In this document: positions 1 to 10,450 of the stretch, in pieces
Position numbering within the stretch: position 1 is the stretch's first letter
Layout of the letters: each line of letters starts with the position of its first letter
From: Rhodobacteraceae bacterium CG17_big_fil_post_rev_8_21_14_2_50_65_11
Lineage (GTDB): Bacteria > Pseudomonadota > Alphaproteobacteria > Rhodobacterales > Rhodobacteraceae
Reading direction: 5' to 3'
Assembly: GCA_002783145.1 (NCBI GenBank)
Contig: PFEX01000004.1
Span: 1-32,218 of the forward strand
Length of the DNA: 32,218 bases
Made by a program: the position numbers and the translations under genes
The notes under the pieces: generated by a model
Database searches by the model: none
What the model saw: the letters and a program-made list of their open reading frames with translations, nothing else
Told to the model about the DNA's origin: nothing

Positions 1-315
1 CCCGTTTTCGACCGCGACCGGGACATTGCCATCGCCGGGGCGGGCCACGTGCCACCCGAAACGGAATTCGTGCTGGTCGAGGGAAACTACCTGCTGCTGC
101 AGGAGTCTCCGTGGGACCGGCTGCGCGCCCTCTGGACACTCTCGATCCGCGTCGATACCCCGCTGGAAACCATCAAGGCGCGGCTTCTTGATCGCTGGAC
201 GAAGCAGGGCCTGCCCGAGGCGCAAGCCTGCCTCCGGCGTGACGAGAACGACCTACCGAACGCGGACCTCGTGCTGGCCAGCAGCGTTGACGCCGACATG
301 ACGCTTGCCAACTGA
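1..315 (+). CDS. Nucleoside/nucleotide (P-loop, uridine kinase/FrcK-like) kinase family protein, 5' truncated by window edge
   Basis: Open frame 1 from window start to TGA at 313-315; ...EFVLVEGNYLLLQESPWDRLRALWTLSIRVDTPLETIKARLLDRW... resembles the C-terminal half of uridine-kinase-like P-loop kinases; 18 bp upstream of a PfkB kinase. Confidence 0.75.
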   Translation, partial: PVFDRDRDIAIAGAGHVPPETEFVLVEGNYLLLQESPWDRLRALWTLSIRVDTPLETIKARLLDRWTKQGLPEAQACLRRDENDLPNADLVLASSVDADMTLAN

Positions 316-333
316 ACCGAAGGACGGACCCCG

Positions 334-1281
334 ATGATCCTCTGCTGCGGCGAAGCCCTGATCGACATGATCCCGCGCCCCACCACCGATGGCAGCGAGG
401 GCTTCGTGCCCCATTCCGGCGGCGCGGTGTTCAACACCGCGATCGCGCTAGGCCGGCTTGGCGCGCGGGTGGGGATGGTGACGGGGCTGTCGACCGACAT
501 GTTCGGCCAGCAACTGGATGACAGCCTGCGCGCCAGCCACGTGGATACCAGCCGCGTGATCCGCGCCGACCGGCCCACGACGCTGGCCTTCGTCAAGCTG
601 ACGGATGGCCATGCCAGTTATTCCTTCTTCGATGAAAACTCCGCCGGGCGCATGATCGGGGTGGAGGATCTGCCCGTCCTGCCCGACACTGTCTCGGCGC
701 TCTTCTTCGGCGGAATCAGTCTCGCGGTGGACCCCTGCGCCGATACCTACGCGACGCTGCTTGCGCGCGAAGGTGCCGGCCGCGCGGTGATGATGGACCC
801 CAACATTCGTCCAGGCTTCATCCGGGATGCGGCGCGCTACCGCAACCGGCTGACCCGAATGCTGGCGCTGACCGATATCGTCAAGGTCTCGGACGAGGAT
901 CTGGACTGGCTGTATCCCGGCCCCGAGGCGCAGACCGACAAACTGGCCAACCTGCGCAGGTCCGGCCCCTCCATCGTGGTGCTGACAAAGGGAAGCGACG
1001 GCGCGACGGCCAGCCTTGCCGACGGCACCGAGGTCCATGTCGACGCCCCCCCCGTCACCGTCGCCGACACGGTCGGCGCGGGTGACACGTTCAACGCCGG
1101 GCTGCTGGCCAGCCTGTCGGACCAGGGCGCGCTGAGCAAGGCAGGGGTGAAGGCACTGACCGCAGGGCAGGTGCAAACCGCGCTGTTCCTCGCCGCCAAG
1201 GCCGCCGCCGTCACCGTCAGCCGCGCCGGGGCCAACCCGCCCTGGGCGGAAGAGGTGTCACCGAGCCTGACGACCAATTGA
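334..1281 (+). CDS. PfkB-family carbohydrate kinase (fructokinase-like)
   Basis: 315 aa; N-terminal CCGEALIDMIP, SGGAVFNTAIALGRLG; C-terminal DTVGAGDTFNAG PfkB signature. Confidence 0.92.
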   Translation: MILCCGEALIDMIPRPTTDGSEGFVPHSGGAVFNTAIALGRLGARVGMVTGLSTDMFGQQLDDSLRASHVDTSRVIRADRPTTLAFVKLTDGHASYSFFDENSAGRMIGVEDLPVLPDTVSALFFGGISLAVDPCADTYATLLAREGAGRAVMMDPNIRPGFIRDAARYRNRLTRMLALTDIVKVSDEDLDWLYPGPEAQTDKLANLRRSGPSIVVLTKGSDGATASLADGTEVHVDAPPVTVADTVGAGDTFNAGLLASLSDQGALSKAGVKALTAGQVQTALFLAAKAAAVTVSRAGANPPWAEEVSPSLTTN

Positions 1282-1309
1282 AAAGGGCGGCCCCGGAGGA
1301 CCGCCCTTT
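1282..1309. terminator. Bidirectional Rho-independent-type terminator between convergent genes
   Basis: Perfect 9-bp inverted repeat AAAGGGCGG / CCGCCCTTT directly after the PfkB stop and before the convergent pntB end. Confidence 0.8.
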
Positions 1310-1329
1310 CGTGTGCCGCGCAGCCGCCG

Positions 1330-2763
1330 TCACCCGATCTTGGGCAGCAGGCTGTCGATACTGGCTTTCGCGTCGCCATAGAACATCCGCGTGTTTTCCT
1401 TGTAGAACAGCGGGTTCTCGATGCCGGAATAGCCGGTGCCCTGGCCGCGTTTCGACACGAAGACCTGCTTGGCCTTCCACACCTCCAGCACCGGCATACC
1501 AGCGATGGGGCTGTTCGGGTCTTCCTGCGCCGCCGGGTTCACGATGTCGTTGGAGCCGATCACGATGACCACATCCGTCTTCGGGAAGTCCTCGTTGATC
1601 TCGTCCATCTCCATCACGATATCGTAAGGCACCTTCGCCTCGGCCAGAAGCACGTTCATGTGCCCCGGCAGGCGACCGGCGACGGGGTGGATGGCAAAGC
1701 GCACCTCCTTGCCCAGACCGCGCAGCTTGCGGGTCAGTTCGCTGACCGTTTGCTGCGCCTGCGCCACCGCCATGCCGTAGCCCGGCACGATGATGACTGA
1801 ATCAGCCTCGTTCAGCGCGGACGCCACGCCATCGGCGTCAATGGCGATCTGTTCGCCCTCGATGGCTTGTTGCTCGCCCGCCGGGCCGCCAAAACCGCCA
1901 AGGATGACGCTGATGAAGGACCGGTTCATCGCCTTGCACATGATATAGCTCAGGATCGCACCGGAGGAGCCGACAAGCGCGCCGACCACGATCAGAAGGT
2001 CATTGCCAAGGCTGAAGCCGATCGCCGCCGCCGCCCAGCCCGAATAGCTGTTGAGCATGCTGACCACCACCGGCATGTCGGCGCCGCCGATGCCCATGAT
2101 CAGGTGATAGCCGATGAACAGTGCCGCCAGCGTCATGATGATCAGCGGCAGCACCCCGCCGCTCGACAGGTACCACACGAGGCAAAGCACCGAGATCGCC
2201 GCAGCGCCGGCGTTCAGCATGTGCCCGCCGGGCAGTTTCTCGGCCACCGAGTTGACCTTGCCCGACAGCTTGCCATAGGCAATGACCGACCCGGTGAAGG
2301 TCACCGCGCCGATAAAGACACCAAGGAACAATTCCACCCGCAGGATGTTCTGCTCCACAACCGATTTGTGCGCCAGAAGCTCGGCGAACCCATGCAGCAC
2401 CGCGCGCGCCTCGGCGTCCATGGCCAGCACGCGCACCAGTTCCAGATGCGCATTGAAACCGACGAACACCGCCGCAAGGCCGACAAGGCTGTGCATCGCC
2501 GCCACAAGCTGCGGCATGCCGGTCATCTCGACCCGCGTCGCAACCTGCCAGCCGATGATGCCACCGCCCGCGATCAGGATGAGCGAGAACAGCCAAAGCC
2601 CCGATCCCGGCCCGAACAGCGTGGCGACAACCGCCAGCCCCATGCCCACGATGCCATACCAGACCGCGCGCTTGGCGCTTTCCTGTCCTGACAGACCGCC
2701 GAGCGAAAGGATGAAGAGAACCGCCGCGACCACGTAGGCCGCTGTCGTGAATCCGAAGTCCAT
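1330..2763 (-). CDS. pntB: NAD(P) transhydrogenase subunit beta
   Basis: 477 aa; multiple TM segments plus domain III motifs [45 protein letters not shown]. Confidence 0.97.
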   Translation of the reverse strand: MDFGFTTAAYVVAAVLFILSLGGLSGQESAKRAVWYGIVGMGLAVVATLFGPGSGLWLFSLILIAGGGIIGWQVATRVEMTGMPQLVAAMHSLVGLAAVFVGFNAHLELVRVLAMDAEARAVLHGFAELLAHKSVVEQNILRVELFLGVFIGAVTFTGSVIAYGKLSGKVNSVAEKLPGGHMLNAGAAAISVLCLVWYLSSGGVLPLIIMTLAALFIGYHLIMGIGGADMPVVVSMLNSYSGWAAAAIGFSLGNDLLIVVGALVGSSGAILSYIMCKAMNRSFISVILGGFGGPAGEQQAIEGEQIAIDADGVASALNEADSVIIVPGYGMAVAQAQQTVSELTRKLRGLGKEVRFAIHPVAGRLPGHMNVLLAEAKVPYDIVMEMDEINEDFPKTDVVIVIGSNDIVNPAAQEDPNSPIAGMPVLEVWKAKQVFVSKRGQGTGYSGIENPLFYKENTRMFYGDAKASIDSLLPKIG

Positions 2764-2777
2764 TTGTCCCTACCCCT

Positions 2778-4352
2778 TCAAGATTTCTGGAACATGGCAA
2801 GCATGCGCCGCGTCACCATGAAACCGCCGAAGATATTGATCCCGGCCATGAACACCGACAGCGCGGCCAGCGTGATTACCAGCCAGTTGCCCGACCCGAT
2901 CTGCATCAGCGCGCCAAGGATGATGATCGACGAGATCGCGTTGGTCACCGCCATCAGCGGTGTGTGCAGGCTGTGGCTGACATTCCAGATCACTTGGAAG
3001 CCGACGAAGACCGCCAGCACGAAAACGATGAAATGCTGCATGAAGCTGGACGGTGCATAAAGCCCGGCCAACAGCACCGCACCGCCGCCGATCGCCAGCA
3101 GCGTCACCTGGTTCTTCGTCTGCTGCTTGAAGGCGGCAACCTCCGCGGCGCGGCGTTCCTCCGGCGTCAGCTCCTTCGCCGGTTCCTTCTTCGGTCGCGC
3201 CGCGATCGCCTGCACCTTGGGTGGTGGCGGCGGGAAGGTGATCTCGCCGCCATGCGTCACGGTGGCGCCGCGGATCACGTCATCCTCCATGTCATGCACG
3301 ATCACGCCGTCCTTCTCCGGCGTCAGGTCGGTCAGCATGTGGCGGATGTTGGTGGCGTAAAGCGACGACGCCTGGCTTGCCATCCGGCTCGGGAAATCGG
3401 TGTAGCCGATGATGGTGACGCCGTTCTCGGTGACAACCTTCTCGTCCGCGACGGTTCCTTCCGCGTTGCCGCCGCGCTCGGCGGCGAGGTCGACGATGAC
3501 AGAGCCCGGCTTCATCGCCGCGATCATGTCCTCGGTCCAAAGCTTGGGAGCCGGGCGGTTGGGAATGAGCGCCGTGGTGATCACGATATCCATCTGCGGG
3601 GCAAGCTCTCGGAACTTGGCCAGCTGCGCCTCGCGGAATTCGGGGCTGGAGACCGAGGCATAGCCGCCCGTCGCCGCGCCGTCCGCGGTTTCCTCCTCGA
3701 AATCGAGATAGACAAACTCGGCCCCCATCGATTCGACCTGCTCGGCCACTTCCGGGCGCACGTCGAAGGCATGGGTGACCGCGCCAAGCGCCGTCGCGGT
3801 GCCGACCGCGGCAAGCCCCGCCACGCCTGCGCCGACCACCAGCACCTGCGCCGGCGGCACCTTGCCCGCTGCCGTGATCTGGCCGGTGAAGAAGCGCCCG
3901 TAATTGTTGCCCGCCTCGATCACTGCCCGGTAGCCCGCGATATTGGCCATCGAGGACAGCGCGTCCATCTTCTGCGCGCGGGAAATGCGCGGCACCATCT
4001 CCATCGCGATCACCGACGCGCCCCTGGACCGGGCCAGCTCCATCCCCTCTTCGTTCCCGGCCGGGTTGAAGAAGGAAATCAACGTCTTGTCGGATGTCAG
4101 GCGCTTCAACTCCGTCGCCGTCGGAATGCGCACCTTGGCGATTATATCCGCCTCTTTCCATAGCGCGGCGGCTGTCTTGACGACGGTCACGCCGGCCGCC
4201 TCGTAGTCGGCATCGGAGATGCCGGCATTGGCGCCCGCGCCCGCCTCGATCAGGCAGTCATGGCCAAGCTTTTGCAGCTGCGCCGCACTCTCGGGCGTCA
4301 TCGCAACGCGATTTTCGCCGTCCTCGATCTCCTTCGGAGTCCCTATCTTCAC
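2778..4352 (-). CDS. pntA: NAD(P) transhydrogenase subunit alpha
   Basis: GTG start at 4352 ([31 protein letters not shown]), 524 aa; Rossmann [21 protein letters not shown]-terminal TM helices; the longer ORF 2778..6158 is over-extended. Confidence 0.95.
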   Translation of the reverse strand: MKIGTPKEIEDGENRVAMTPESAAQLQKLGHDCLIEAGAGANAGISDADYEAAGVTVVKTAAALWKEADIIAKVRIPTATELKRLTSDKTLISFFNPAGNEEGMELARSRGASVIAMEMVPRISRAQKMDALSSMANIAGYRAVIEAGNNYGRFFTGQITAAGKVPPAQVLVVGAGVAGLAAVGTATALGAVTHAFDVRPEVAEQVESMGAEFVYLDFEEETADGAATGGYASVSSPEFREAQLAKFRELAPQMDIVITTALIPNRPAPKLWTEDMIAAMKPGSVIVDLAAERGGNAEGTVADEKVVTENGVTIIGYTDFPSRMASQASSLYATNIRHMLTDLTPEKDGVIVHDMEDDVIRGATVTHGGEITFPPPPPKVQAIAARPKKEPAKELTPEERRAAEVAAFKQQTKNQVTLLAIGGGAVLLAGLYAPSSFMQHFIVFVLAVFVGFQVIWNVSHSLHTPLMAVTNAISSIIILGALMQIGSGNWLVITLAALSVFMAGINIFGGFMVTRRMLAMFQKS

Positions 4353-4667
4353 ACTTCTCCCCTTTCCCTTTCGATCCAGACGTTCGGGATTATTGGGGTT
4401 TCTAACCCGATAAACGGGCCCCGGCAACGTAATCGACGCCGCAGGGCAGAAATCGGCCGCGCGATACTGTCGGGCTCCGAAGACGTTGCGGACAGAGCCG
4501 CCCCAGGCTGCGCCCCGGGATGGCGGGTTTTGACAACATTCCGAACCGTTTATCTCGCACGGTATACGGTCGCACACGTCCAACCTTCTATTTTCATTGA
4601 TTTTTTTCTTGATTGCAGCGCAGCAGGCGTTATGGCCGGATGGGATTGCCGCCGCCGAGGACCCGAG

Positions 4668-5951
4668 ATGCAAGAATTTTCCGATCACCCGCTGCGCCAT
4701 GACCTCGCGCATGAATTGCACGCGCGCCCGTTCCCGGCGATTGCATATGGCAGCCAGGCGGCGCTTCTGGCGCTCAAGACTCCAAGCAATGCCGCCGCCC
4801 GTGACCGTGACGCCGACCGCGCGCACCTGATCACGCTTCTTGACCGTCACGGCGCGCAACACCCGCGCCCCGATGCCACGCACTTTTCCGGCCAGATCGG
4901 GCGCTACCAGTTGAAATGGGAACAGCACACTGAATTCGTGACCTACATGGTGCACGGCCCCGGCTTGTCTGACCGGCCCTTCGACCCCGCGATCTGGGAT
5001 GTGTTCCCGGAGGACTGGCTGGCACAGACCACCGGCCTGCGCGTTACCTCGGCCCATTTCCGCATCTCCGACGCGGTCGCGGATGACACCGAGATTCCCC
5101 CGGCGCTGCGCAACTGGTTCGAACCCGAAAGCCTCGCGGTCAGCCGGGTTCTGGATGACAACGCGGTGCTGGCCAGCGATTTCCGCATCGACCCGGCGGG
5201 CCACATGCGCTTTGCGATCTTTCCCCGGCCCGCGACGGACCAATCCCGGATCGGGCGCATCGTGCAGCGGCTGGCCGAGATCGAGACCTACAAGACCATG
5301 GCGATGCTTGGTTTTCCCCGCGCGCGCGATCTCAACGCCCGGATGGCCGAGATCGACAGCGGCCTTTCGGCGCTGCTGGCCGACATGAGCGGCAAGCAAA
5401 GCGCCCCGGAGGTGCAGCTCGACCGGTTGCTCGGCTATGCGACGGACCTCGAAAACCTGATGTCGCGCGCCTCGTTCCGCTTCGGCGCGACCGGCGCTTA
5501 CGAGGCCATCGTGCAGCAGCGCATCGAGGTGCTGCGAGAAGAGCGCTTCGAAGGCCGTCAGACCTTCGCGGAATTCATGCTGCGCCGCTTCGACCCGGCG
5601 ATGCGCACCGTGAAAAGCACCGAACGCCGATTGCAGTCGATGACCGACCGTGCCTTCCGCGCCGGCGAGCTTTTGCGCACCAAGGTTGAGGTGGACCGCT
5701 CGGCGCAAAACCAGGCACTTCTGGAAAGCATGGACCGCCGCGCGGCGTTGCAACTTCGCTTGCAGGAAACGGTCGAGGGGCTGTCGGTGGTGGCGATCAG
5801 CTATTACGCAGTGAACCTGCTTGCCTACCTTCTGGCCCCGGTCGGGGCCGCGGTCGGAGTCGAAAAACCGTGGATCGCGGCGGCCCTCGTGCTGCCGGTG
5901 GTGATCGGCGTTGCGCTGACGACCCGGCGCATCCGCAAGACAGTGCACTGA
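4668..5951 (+). CDS. DUF3422 family membrane-anchored protein
   Basis: [25 protein letters not shown]... with C-terminal two-TM region ([20 protein letters not shown]... [12 protein letters not shown]); alternative in-frame ATG at 4632. Confidence 0.85.
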   Translation: MQEFSDHPLRHDLAHELHARPFPAIAYGSQAALLALKTPSNAAARDRDADRAHLITLLDRHGAQHPRPDATHFSGQIGRYQLKWEQHTEFVTYMVHGPGLSDRPFDPAIWDVFPEDWLAQTTGLRVTSAHFRISDAVADDTEIPPALRNWFEPESLAVSRVLDDNAVLASDFRIDPAGHMRFAIFPRPATDQSRIGRIVQRLAEIETYKTMAMLGFPRARDLNARMAEIDSGLSALLADMSGKQSAPEVQLDRLLGYATDLENLMSRASFRFGATGAYEAIVQQRIEVLREERFEGRQTFAEFMLRRFDPAMRTVKSTERRLQSMTDRAFRAGELLRTKVEVDRSAQNQALLESMDRRAALQLRLQETVEGLSVVAISYYAVNLLAYLLAPVGAAVGVEKPWIAAALVLPVVIGVALTTRRIRKTVH

Positions 5952-6232
5952 CCCCCTCTGCGCGGCACGCCGCCGTGGCCCGAATAGGCCCTGCGCTTTC
6001 AGCCTCGCGAGAATACCTCCGCCGCCTCGACCCGACCGCGGCCGGCATCCATGTCCGCCCTGCCCGATGTTCCGTGGCAACGCGGCCCGAGGAGGGCCCC
6101 GCAGGGGCTTGACGAGGGCCGCCCCGGGATCGACGCCGCAAGGCGGCGACACCGCCAACCATACGCACGCGGCTCACTCCCGGCGGAACCTCGCCTGCAT
6201 GTCGTGCCAACGGGCGGGCGCCTGGAACAGAC

Positions 6233-6252
6233 GCCGGTTCATTCTAACCGGC
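6233..6252. terminator. Hairpin overlapping the stop codon of the minus-strand lipoprotein gene (possible terminator)
   Basis: 7-bp inverted repeat GCCGGTT-cattct-AACCGGC; no clear U tract. Confidence 0.4.
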
Positions 6253-6720
6253 CGCGATGACCGTGAGCGTCGGCAGATCCGTCAGCCGAAGGCCAAGCGC
6301 CTGCATCGCGGCCAGCGAGATGCGGCTGCCCGACCCGGGCAAACCGCCGCTCGGGTAGAGGATGACCTCTGCCGTCGCGCCGCTCGCCGCCTCGACCCGG
6401 CCTTGTGTCTGCACCGACACCAGCGGCGTCTCCAGCCACAGACCGGGGCGCGCGGGATCGCCGAGGCTGGCAACCGTGGTGCCCAGATTGCCGGTCGCTT
6501 GCGGCGAAATCGCGGCCTCTTCGCTCTCGCCGCCTGCGGCGCCTGCGGCCTCATCGGCCGGATCGACTGCCACCTCCGAGGGCGGCGGCGGCACGTCGCT
6601 ACCGCGTTCGCCGCGGTCGAGGAAGGCGAGGGGTCGAAAATCGCCACCGCAACCGGCAAGGCCGGCGACGAGGCAAAGGGCAAGGCAGAGGCGAAGGCGA
6701 AGGCGAAGCGCGCGGGTCAT
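6244..6720 (-). CDS. Small lipoprotein of unknown function with conserved C-terminal LGTTVASLGDPARPGLWLETPLV segment
   Basis: MTRALRLRLRLCLALCLVAGLAGCGG: signal peptide and lipobox LAGC; Ala/Pro-rich linker; compact C-terminal domain. Confidence 0.7.
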   Translation of the reverse strand: MTRALRLRLRLCLALCLVAGLAGCGGDFRPLAFLDRGERGSDVPPPPSEVAVDPADEAAGAAGGESEEAAISPQATGNLGTTVASLGDPARPGLWLETPLVSVQTQGRVEAASGATAEVILYPSGGLPGSGSRISLAAMQALGLRLTDLPTLTVIAAG

Positions 6721-6794
6721 ATCCGGAAGCCTAGGCGCAATTGTCACCTGCATCAACGCTTGCCGTGCAGCGTAGCGGGGACTATTTTATCGCA

Positions 6795-7805
6795 ATGAAC
6801 ATGCAAGCACCCCTGATCGACCCGTTCGCCCGCGCCATCGACTACCTGCGCGTCTCGGTCACCGACCGCTGCGATTTTCGCTGCGTCTACTGCATGGCCG
6901 AGAACATGACCTTCCTGCCCAGGAAGGAGCTTCTGACGCTGGAAGAACTGGACCGGATGTGTTCCGCCTTCATCCGGCTGGGGGTGAAGAAACTGCGCAT
7001 CACCGGCGGCGAGCCCCTGGTGCGCAAGGGGATCATGACCTTCTTCAATTCGATGACGCGGCACCTGGACTCGGGGGCGCTGAGAGAACTGACACTGACC
7101 ACCAATGGCAGCCAACTGCACCGCTTCGCAGATGACCTGTTTGCGGCTGGCGTGCGGCGGGTGAATATCTCGCTCGACACGCTGGACGAGAAGAAATTCG
7201 CCGACATCACCCGCTGGGGCCGCTTGCCGCAGGTCATGCACGGCATAGACGCGGCGCAAAAGGCGGGACTTAGGGTCAAGATCAACGCGGTCGCGTTGAA
7301 GGGCTTCAACGAGGAGGAGCTGTTCACCATCCAGGAGTGGTGCGCCGACCGCGACATGGACCTGACCTGGATCGAGGTCATGCCGATGGGCGATCTCGGC
7401 AACGAGGACCGGCTCGACCAGTACTGGAACCTCAAGGACCTGCGCGCGCGACTGGCCGACCACTACACGCTGACCGACCTTGGCGAACGGTCGGGCGGGC
7501 CGGCGCGGTACGTGCGCATCGAGGAAACCGGCCAGAAGATCGGCTTCATCACGCCGATGACGCATAATTTCTGCGAAAGCTGCAACCGGGTGCGGCTGAC
7601 CTGCACCGGCGAACTTTACATGTGCCTCGGGCAGGAAGACATGGCCGACCTGCGCGCACCGCTGCGCGCCTCTGCCGATGACAGCATGCTGGAAGAGGCC
7701 GTCCGCGCCGCCATCGCAAGAAAGCCGAAGGGCCACGATTTCGACTATTCCCGGCAGGAAGTCGCCGGCCAGATGACCCGCCACATGAGCCATACCGGCG
7801 GCTGA
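6795..7805 (+). CDS. moaA: GTP 3',8-cyclase (molybdenum cofactor biosynthesis protein A)
   Basis: 336 aa from ATG 6795; radical [12 protein letters not shown] and C-terminal cluster ligands [23 protein letters not shown]. Confidence 0.97.
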   Translation: MNMQAPLIDPFARAIDYLRVSVTDRCDFRCVYCMAENMTFLPRKELLTLEELDRMCSAFIRLGVKKLRITGGEPLVRKGIMTFFNSMTRHLDSGALRELTLTTNGSQLHRFADDLFAAGVRRVNISLDTLDEKKFADITRWGRLPQVMHGIDAAQKAGLRVKINAVALKGFNEEELFTIQEWCADRDMDLTWIEVMPMGDLGNEDRLDQYWNLKDLRARLADHYTLTDLGERSGGPARYVRIEETGQKIGFITPMTHNFCESCNRVRLTCTGELYMCLGQEDMADLRAPLRASADDSMLEEAVRAAIARKPKGHDFDYSRQEVAGQMTRHMSHTGG

Positions 7806-7816
7806 TCCTATCCCCC

Positions 7817-8533
7817 CTATCCGGCGGTCGCCGCATCCCCCGGCGCGGGTGCCCGGCGGCGCCACCACGCCCGGCGCCCGGCCTCGAACTCGGCCGTGAT
7901 CGCGTCAGGGTCGTACTCGGTTTCGGCCCAGTCCAGCACGCTGATCGGCCCGCGGTCCAGCCGCCGCCCATAAGCGTCGAGCACCGCATCGAGGATCCCC
8001 GCCTTCGACCAGCTCAGGTGACCATAGCGCGATGACAGCATGCCGCGCGCCTCGGCAAAGGGGCGGCGCTCGATCTCGATCAGGTAGATCGCAGAGGCCA
8101 GCCCGGCCCGGTCGGCGCCCGCCTTGCAATGGATCAAGAACGGCTTGTCGATGCTGCGGAAGGCCTCGATCAGCATCCTGAAATGCTCCGGTCGCGGGGC
8201 GCGCTTGTCGGACAGGCCGGCGTGCAAGAAGGTCAGCCCAAGCTCCCGGCAGGCCTTGACCTCAAGGTGGTAATGCGCTGTCGGCTTGGCACCACGCAGT
8301 GACAGCACGGATTTCAGCCCCGCCGCCGCCAGCACTTGCAGCCGCTCTCGGGTGGGGTGGTTGGAGCGGATGACACCCGGGGCGACGACATCGGCATTGG
8401 ACCAGCTTCGCCGCGCGAAGCCTTGATCGAACCACAGAACGTGCGCCTGCGCGCGCGCCTCGGTCCGCGGGCAGACGGGCACCACGTCATACCTCGCCTT
8501 CCACTCAGAAAGCCGTTGTCCAATCGTACTCAT
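7817..8533 (-). CDS. Dual-specificity/tyrosine phosphatase family protein
   Basis: CX5R active-site motif HCKAGADRAG; IAPGV-like VVAPGVIRSNHPTRERLQVLAAAGLKSVLSLRG; start chosen at MSTIGQRL, upstream ATGs up to 8602 possible. Confidence 0.85.
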   Translation of the reverse strand: MSTIGQRLSEWKARYDVVPVCPRTEARAQAHVLWFDQGFARRSWSNADVVAPGVIRSNHPTRERLQVLAAAGLKSVLSLRGAKPTAHYHLEVKACRELGLTFLHAGLSDKRAPRPEHFRMLIEAFRSIDKPFLIHCKAGADRAGLASAIYLIEIERRPFAEARGMLSSRYGHLSWSKAGILDAVLDAYGRRLDRGPISVLDWAETEYDPDAITAEFEAGRRAWWRRRAPAPGDAATAG

Positions 8534-8661
8534 CGCCGCCGCCGCGTCAAAGGAATGGCGCGTCCCCGAATCGGGACGCCAGCCATGCATATCGGATACC
8601 AAATCACTATTTCGTGACTGTTTTCCGACACCCCGGGCGGATACCGGGCCGCATCGGCGGC

Positions 8662-9261
8662 TCAGCCCTGCGGGCGGCGCGCGATCAGGTCGATGAGAGC
8701 CGAACGCCCGCTGTGCCCCCTGCCCTCCTGCACCTCGCGTTCATAGGCGGCCAGCCGCTCGATCCGCCAGTCGCCGAAGGCGTCGCGCAGCATCGCGCAG
8801 GTATACATGTTCTCCCGGTGCGGCGGCCCGCCGGTGCCCAGATCCACCTGTTCGGGCGTGTAGCCGTGCAGCATCAGCACGCCCCCCGGCGCGACAGCGC
8901 GCCGCAGGTCGACGAACTGGCCCTTGCGCGCGACCGGGTCCGCGAACTGGATGAAGATTGCGACAACGAGGCCGACCCCCCGCGTCCAGTCCCATCCCTG
9001 CCAGTCCGAGACGTGGAAATCGACCGCGACACCCCGCTCTGCGGCAAGCGCCCGGCCCCGGTCTACCGCGCTCGGGGCCCTGTCGAAGGCGGTCACCCCC
9101 AGCCCCTTCTCGGCCAGGTGCACCGAATTGCGCCCCTCACCATCGGCGACGCAAAGCGCGCGCAGCCCCGGCCGCAGCCAGCCCGGATTTTCCAGCAGGA
9201 AACCAGCGGGTTGCCGTCCGAACAGGTAGTCCTGCGATGCCTTGTAGCGCTCTTCCCACAT
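8662..9261 (-). CDS. Class I SAM-dependent methyltransferase (TehB-like)
   Basis: 199 aa; MWEERYKASQDYLFGRQPAGFL...ALCVADGEGRNSVHLAEKGLGVTAFDRAPSAV motif I; 3 bp after the preceding M20 gene. Confidence 0.88.
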   Translation of the reverse strand: MWEERYKASQDYLFGRQPAGFLLENPGWLRPGLRALCVADGEGRNSVHLAEKGLGVTAFDRAPSAVDRGRALAAERGVAVDFHVSDWQGWDWTRGVGLVVAIFIQFADPVARKGQFVDLRRAVAPGGVLMLHGYTPEQVDLGTGGPPHRENMYTCAMLRDAFGDWRIERLAAYEREVQEGRGHSGRSALIDLIARRPQG

Positions 9262-9264
9262 TGC

Positions 9265-10428
9265 TCAGGCCGCCGGAAGCCGGCGCTCGACCACCTCAGC
9301 CAGCCATGAACAGCCCGCCGGGATCGCGTCGTCGTTGAAATTGTATTCTGGGTGGTGGACCGAGGCCCCCTCGCCGTTGCCGACAAGGATATAGGCACCG
9401 GGGCGTTCCTCCAGCATGAAGGCGAAATCCTCGCCACCCATGACCAGCGGGGCGTCGTCGCAACCGCCCGACACGGCGCGCGCCACATCGGCGGCGAACT
9501 CCGTCTGTTCGGGGTGGTTCACCATGCACGGATAGCCCTTGTGATAGGTCACCCCGGCCGCGCCACCCATGGCCGCGCAGACCTGATCCGCAATCGCGGT
9601 AAGCCGCGCCTCAGCCAGGGCGCGCATCCCGACCGACATGGTGCGCACCGTGCCCTTGAGATGGACCTTTTGCGGAATCACGTTGAAGGCGTGCGAGCTG
9701 CTTTCGATCGAGGTAACGGAGACGACGACCTGATCCACCGGGTCGGCGTTGCGGCTGGCGATGGTTTGCAGCATCGTGACGAGGTGCGCCGCCGTCACGG
9801 TGGGATCGACGGTTTCCTGCGGCTTGGCGGCGTGGCCGCCCCGGCCGGTGACGGTGATCTCGAACTGATCGGTGGCGGCGAAGAAAGCCCCCTCGCGGAT
9901 CGCGAAACTGCCCACCGGGCGGCCCGGCCAGTTGTGCATGCCGTAGACCTCCTGAATGCCGAACCGCTCCATCATGCCGTCGTCGCACATTTCCTTGCCG
10001 CCGCCGCCGCCTTCCTCTGCGGGCTGGAAGATGACCGCCACGCTGCCGTCGAAATTGCGCGTCTCGGCAAGGTAGCGCGCCGCCCCCAGCAACATCGCCG
10101 TGTGCCCGTCATGGCCACAGGCATGCATCGCGCCCGGCGTCTTGGAGGCATAATCGAGTCCCGTTGCCTCATGGATCGGCAGCGCGTCCATGTCGGCGCG
10201 CAGCCCGATCACCCGGCCTTTCGTGTCGGATTTGCCCTTGATCAGGCCGACGACGCCGGTGCGCCCGATGCCTGTCACCACCTCGTCGCAGCCGAAGGCC
10301 TTGAGCTTCTCGGCCACGATCCCCGCCGTGCGGTGGGTGTCGAACAGGATCTCGGGGTGTTCGTGCAGGTCGCGGCGCCATTCGGTGATCTCGGGCAGCC
10401 ATTCGGCAAAGCGGTTCTTGACGGGCAT
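9265..10428 (-). CDS. M20 family amidohydrolase (HipO/ILR1-like), tandem copy A
   Basis: MPVKNRFAEWLPEITEWRRDLHEHPEILFDTHRTAGIV; metal/catalytic motifs ACGHDGHT, QPAEEGGGG, GGEDFAFML. Confidence 0.95.
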   Translation of the reverse strand: MPVKNRFAEWLPEITEWRRDLHEHPEILFDTHRTAGIVAEKLKAFGCDEVVTGIGRTGVVGLIKGKSDTKGRVIGLRADMDALPIHEATGLDYASKTPGAMHACGHDGHTAMLLGAARYLAETRNFDGSVAVIFQPAEEGGGGGKEMCDDGMMERFGIQEVYGMHNWPGRPVGSFAIREGAFFAATDQFEITVTGRGGHAAKPQETVDPTVTAAHLVTMLQTIASRNADPVDQVVVSVTSIESSSHAFNVIPQKVHLKGTVRTMSVGMRALAEARLTAIADQVCAAMGGAAGVTYHKGYPCMVNHPEQTEFAADVARAVSGGCDDAPLVMGGEDFAFMLEERPGAYILVGNGEGASVHHPEYNFNDDAIPAGCSWLAEVVERRLPAA

Positions 10429-10450
10429 CTTGCTGTCTCCTGTTGCTCGT

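Noticed and set aside
2778-6158. 1126-aa minus-strand ORF suggesting a pntA fusion
   Set aside because: PntA homology starts at the GTG at 4352. The upstream extension is antisense to DUF3422 and has low-complexity Arg/Gly/His composition typical of high-GC shadow frames.
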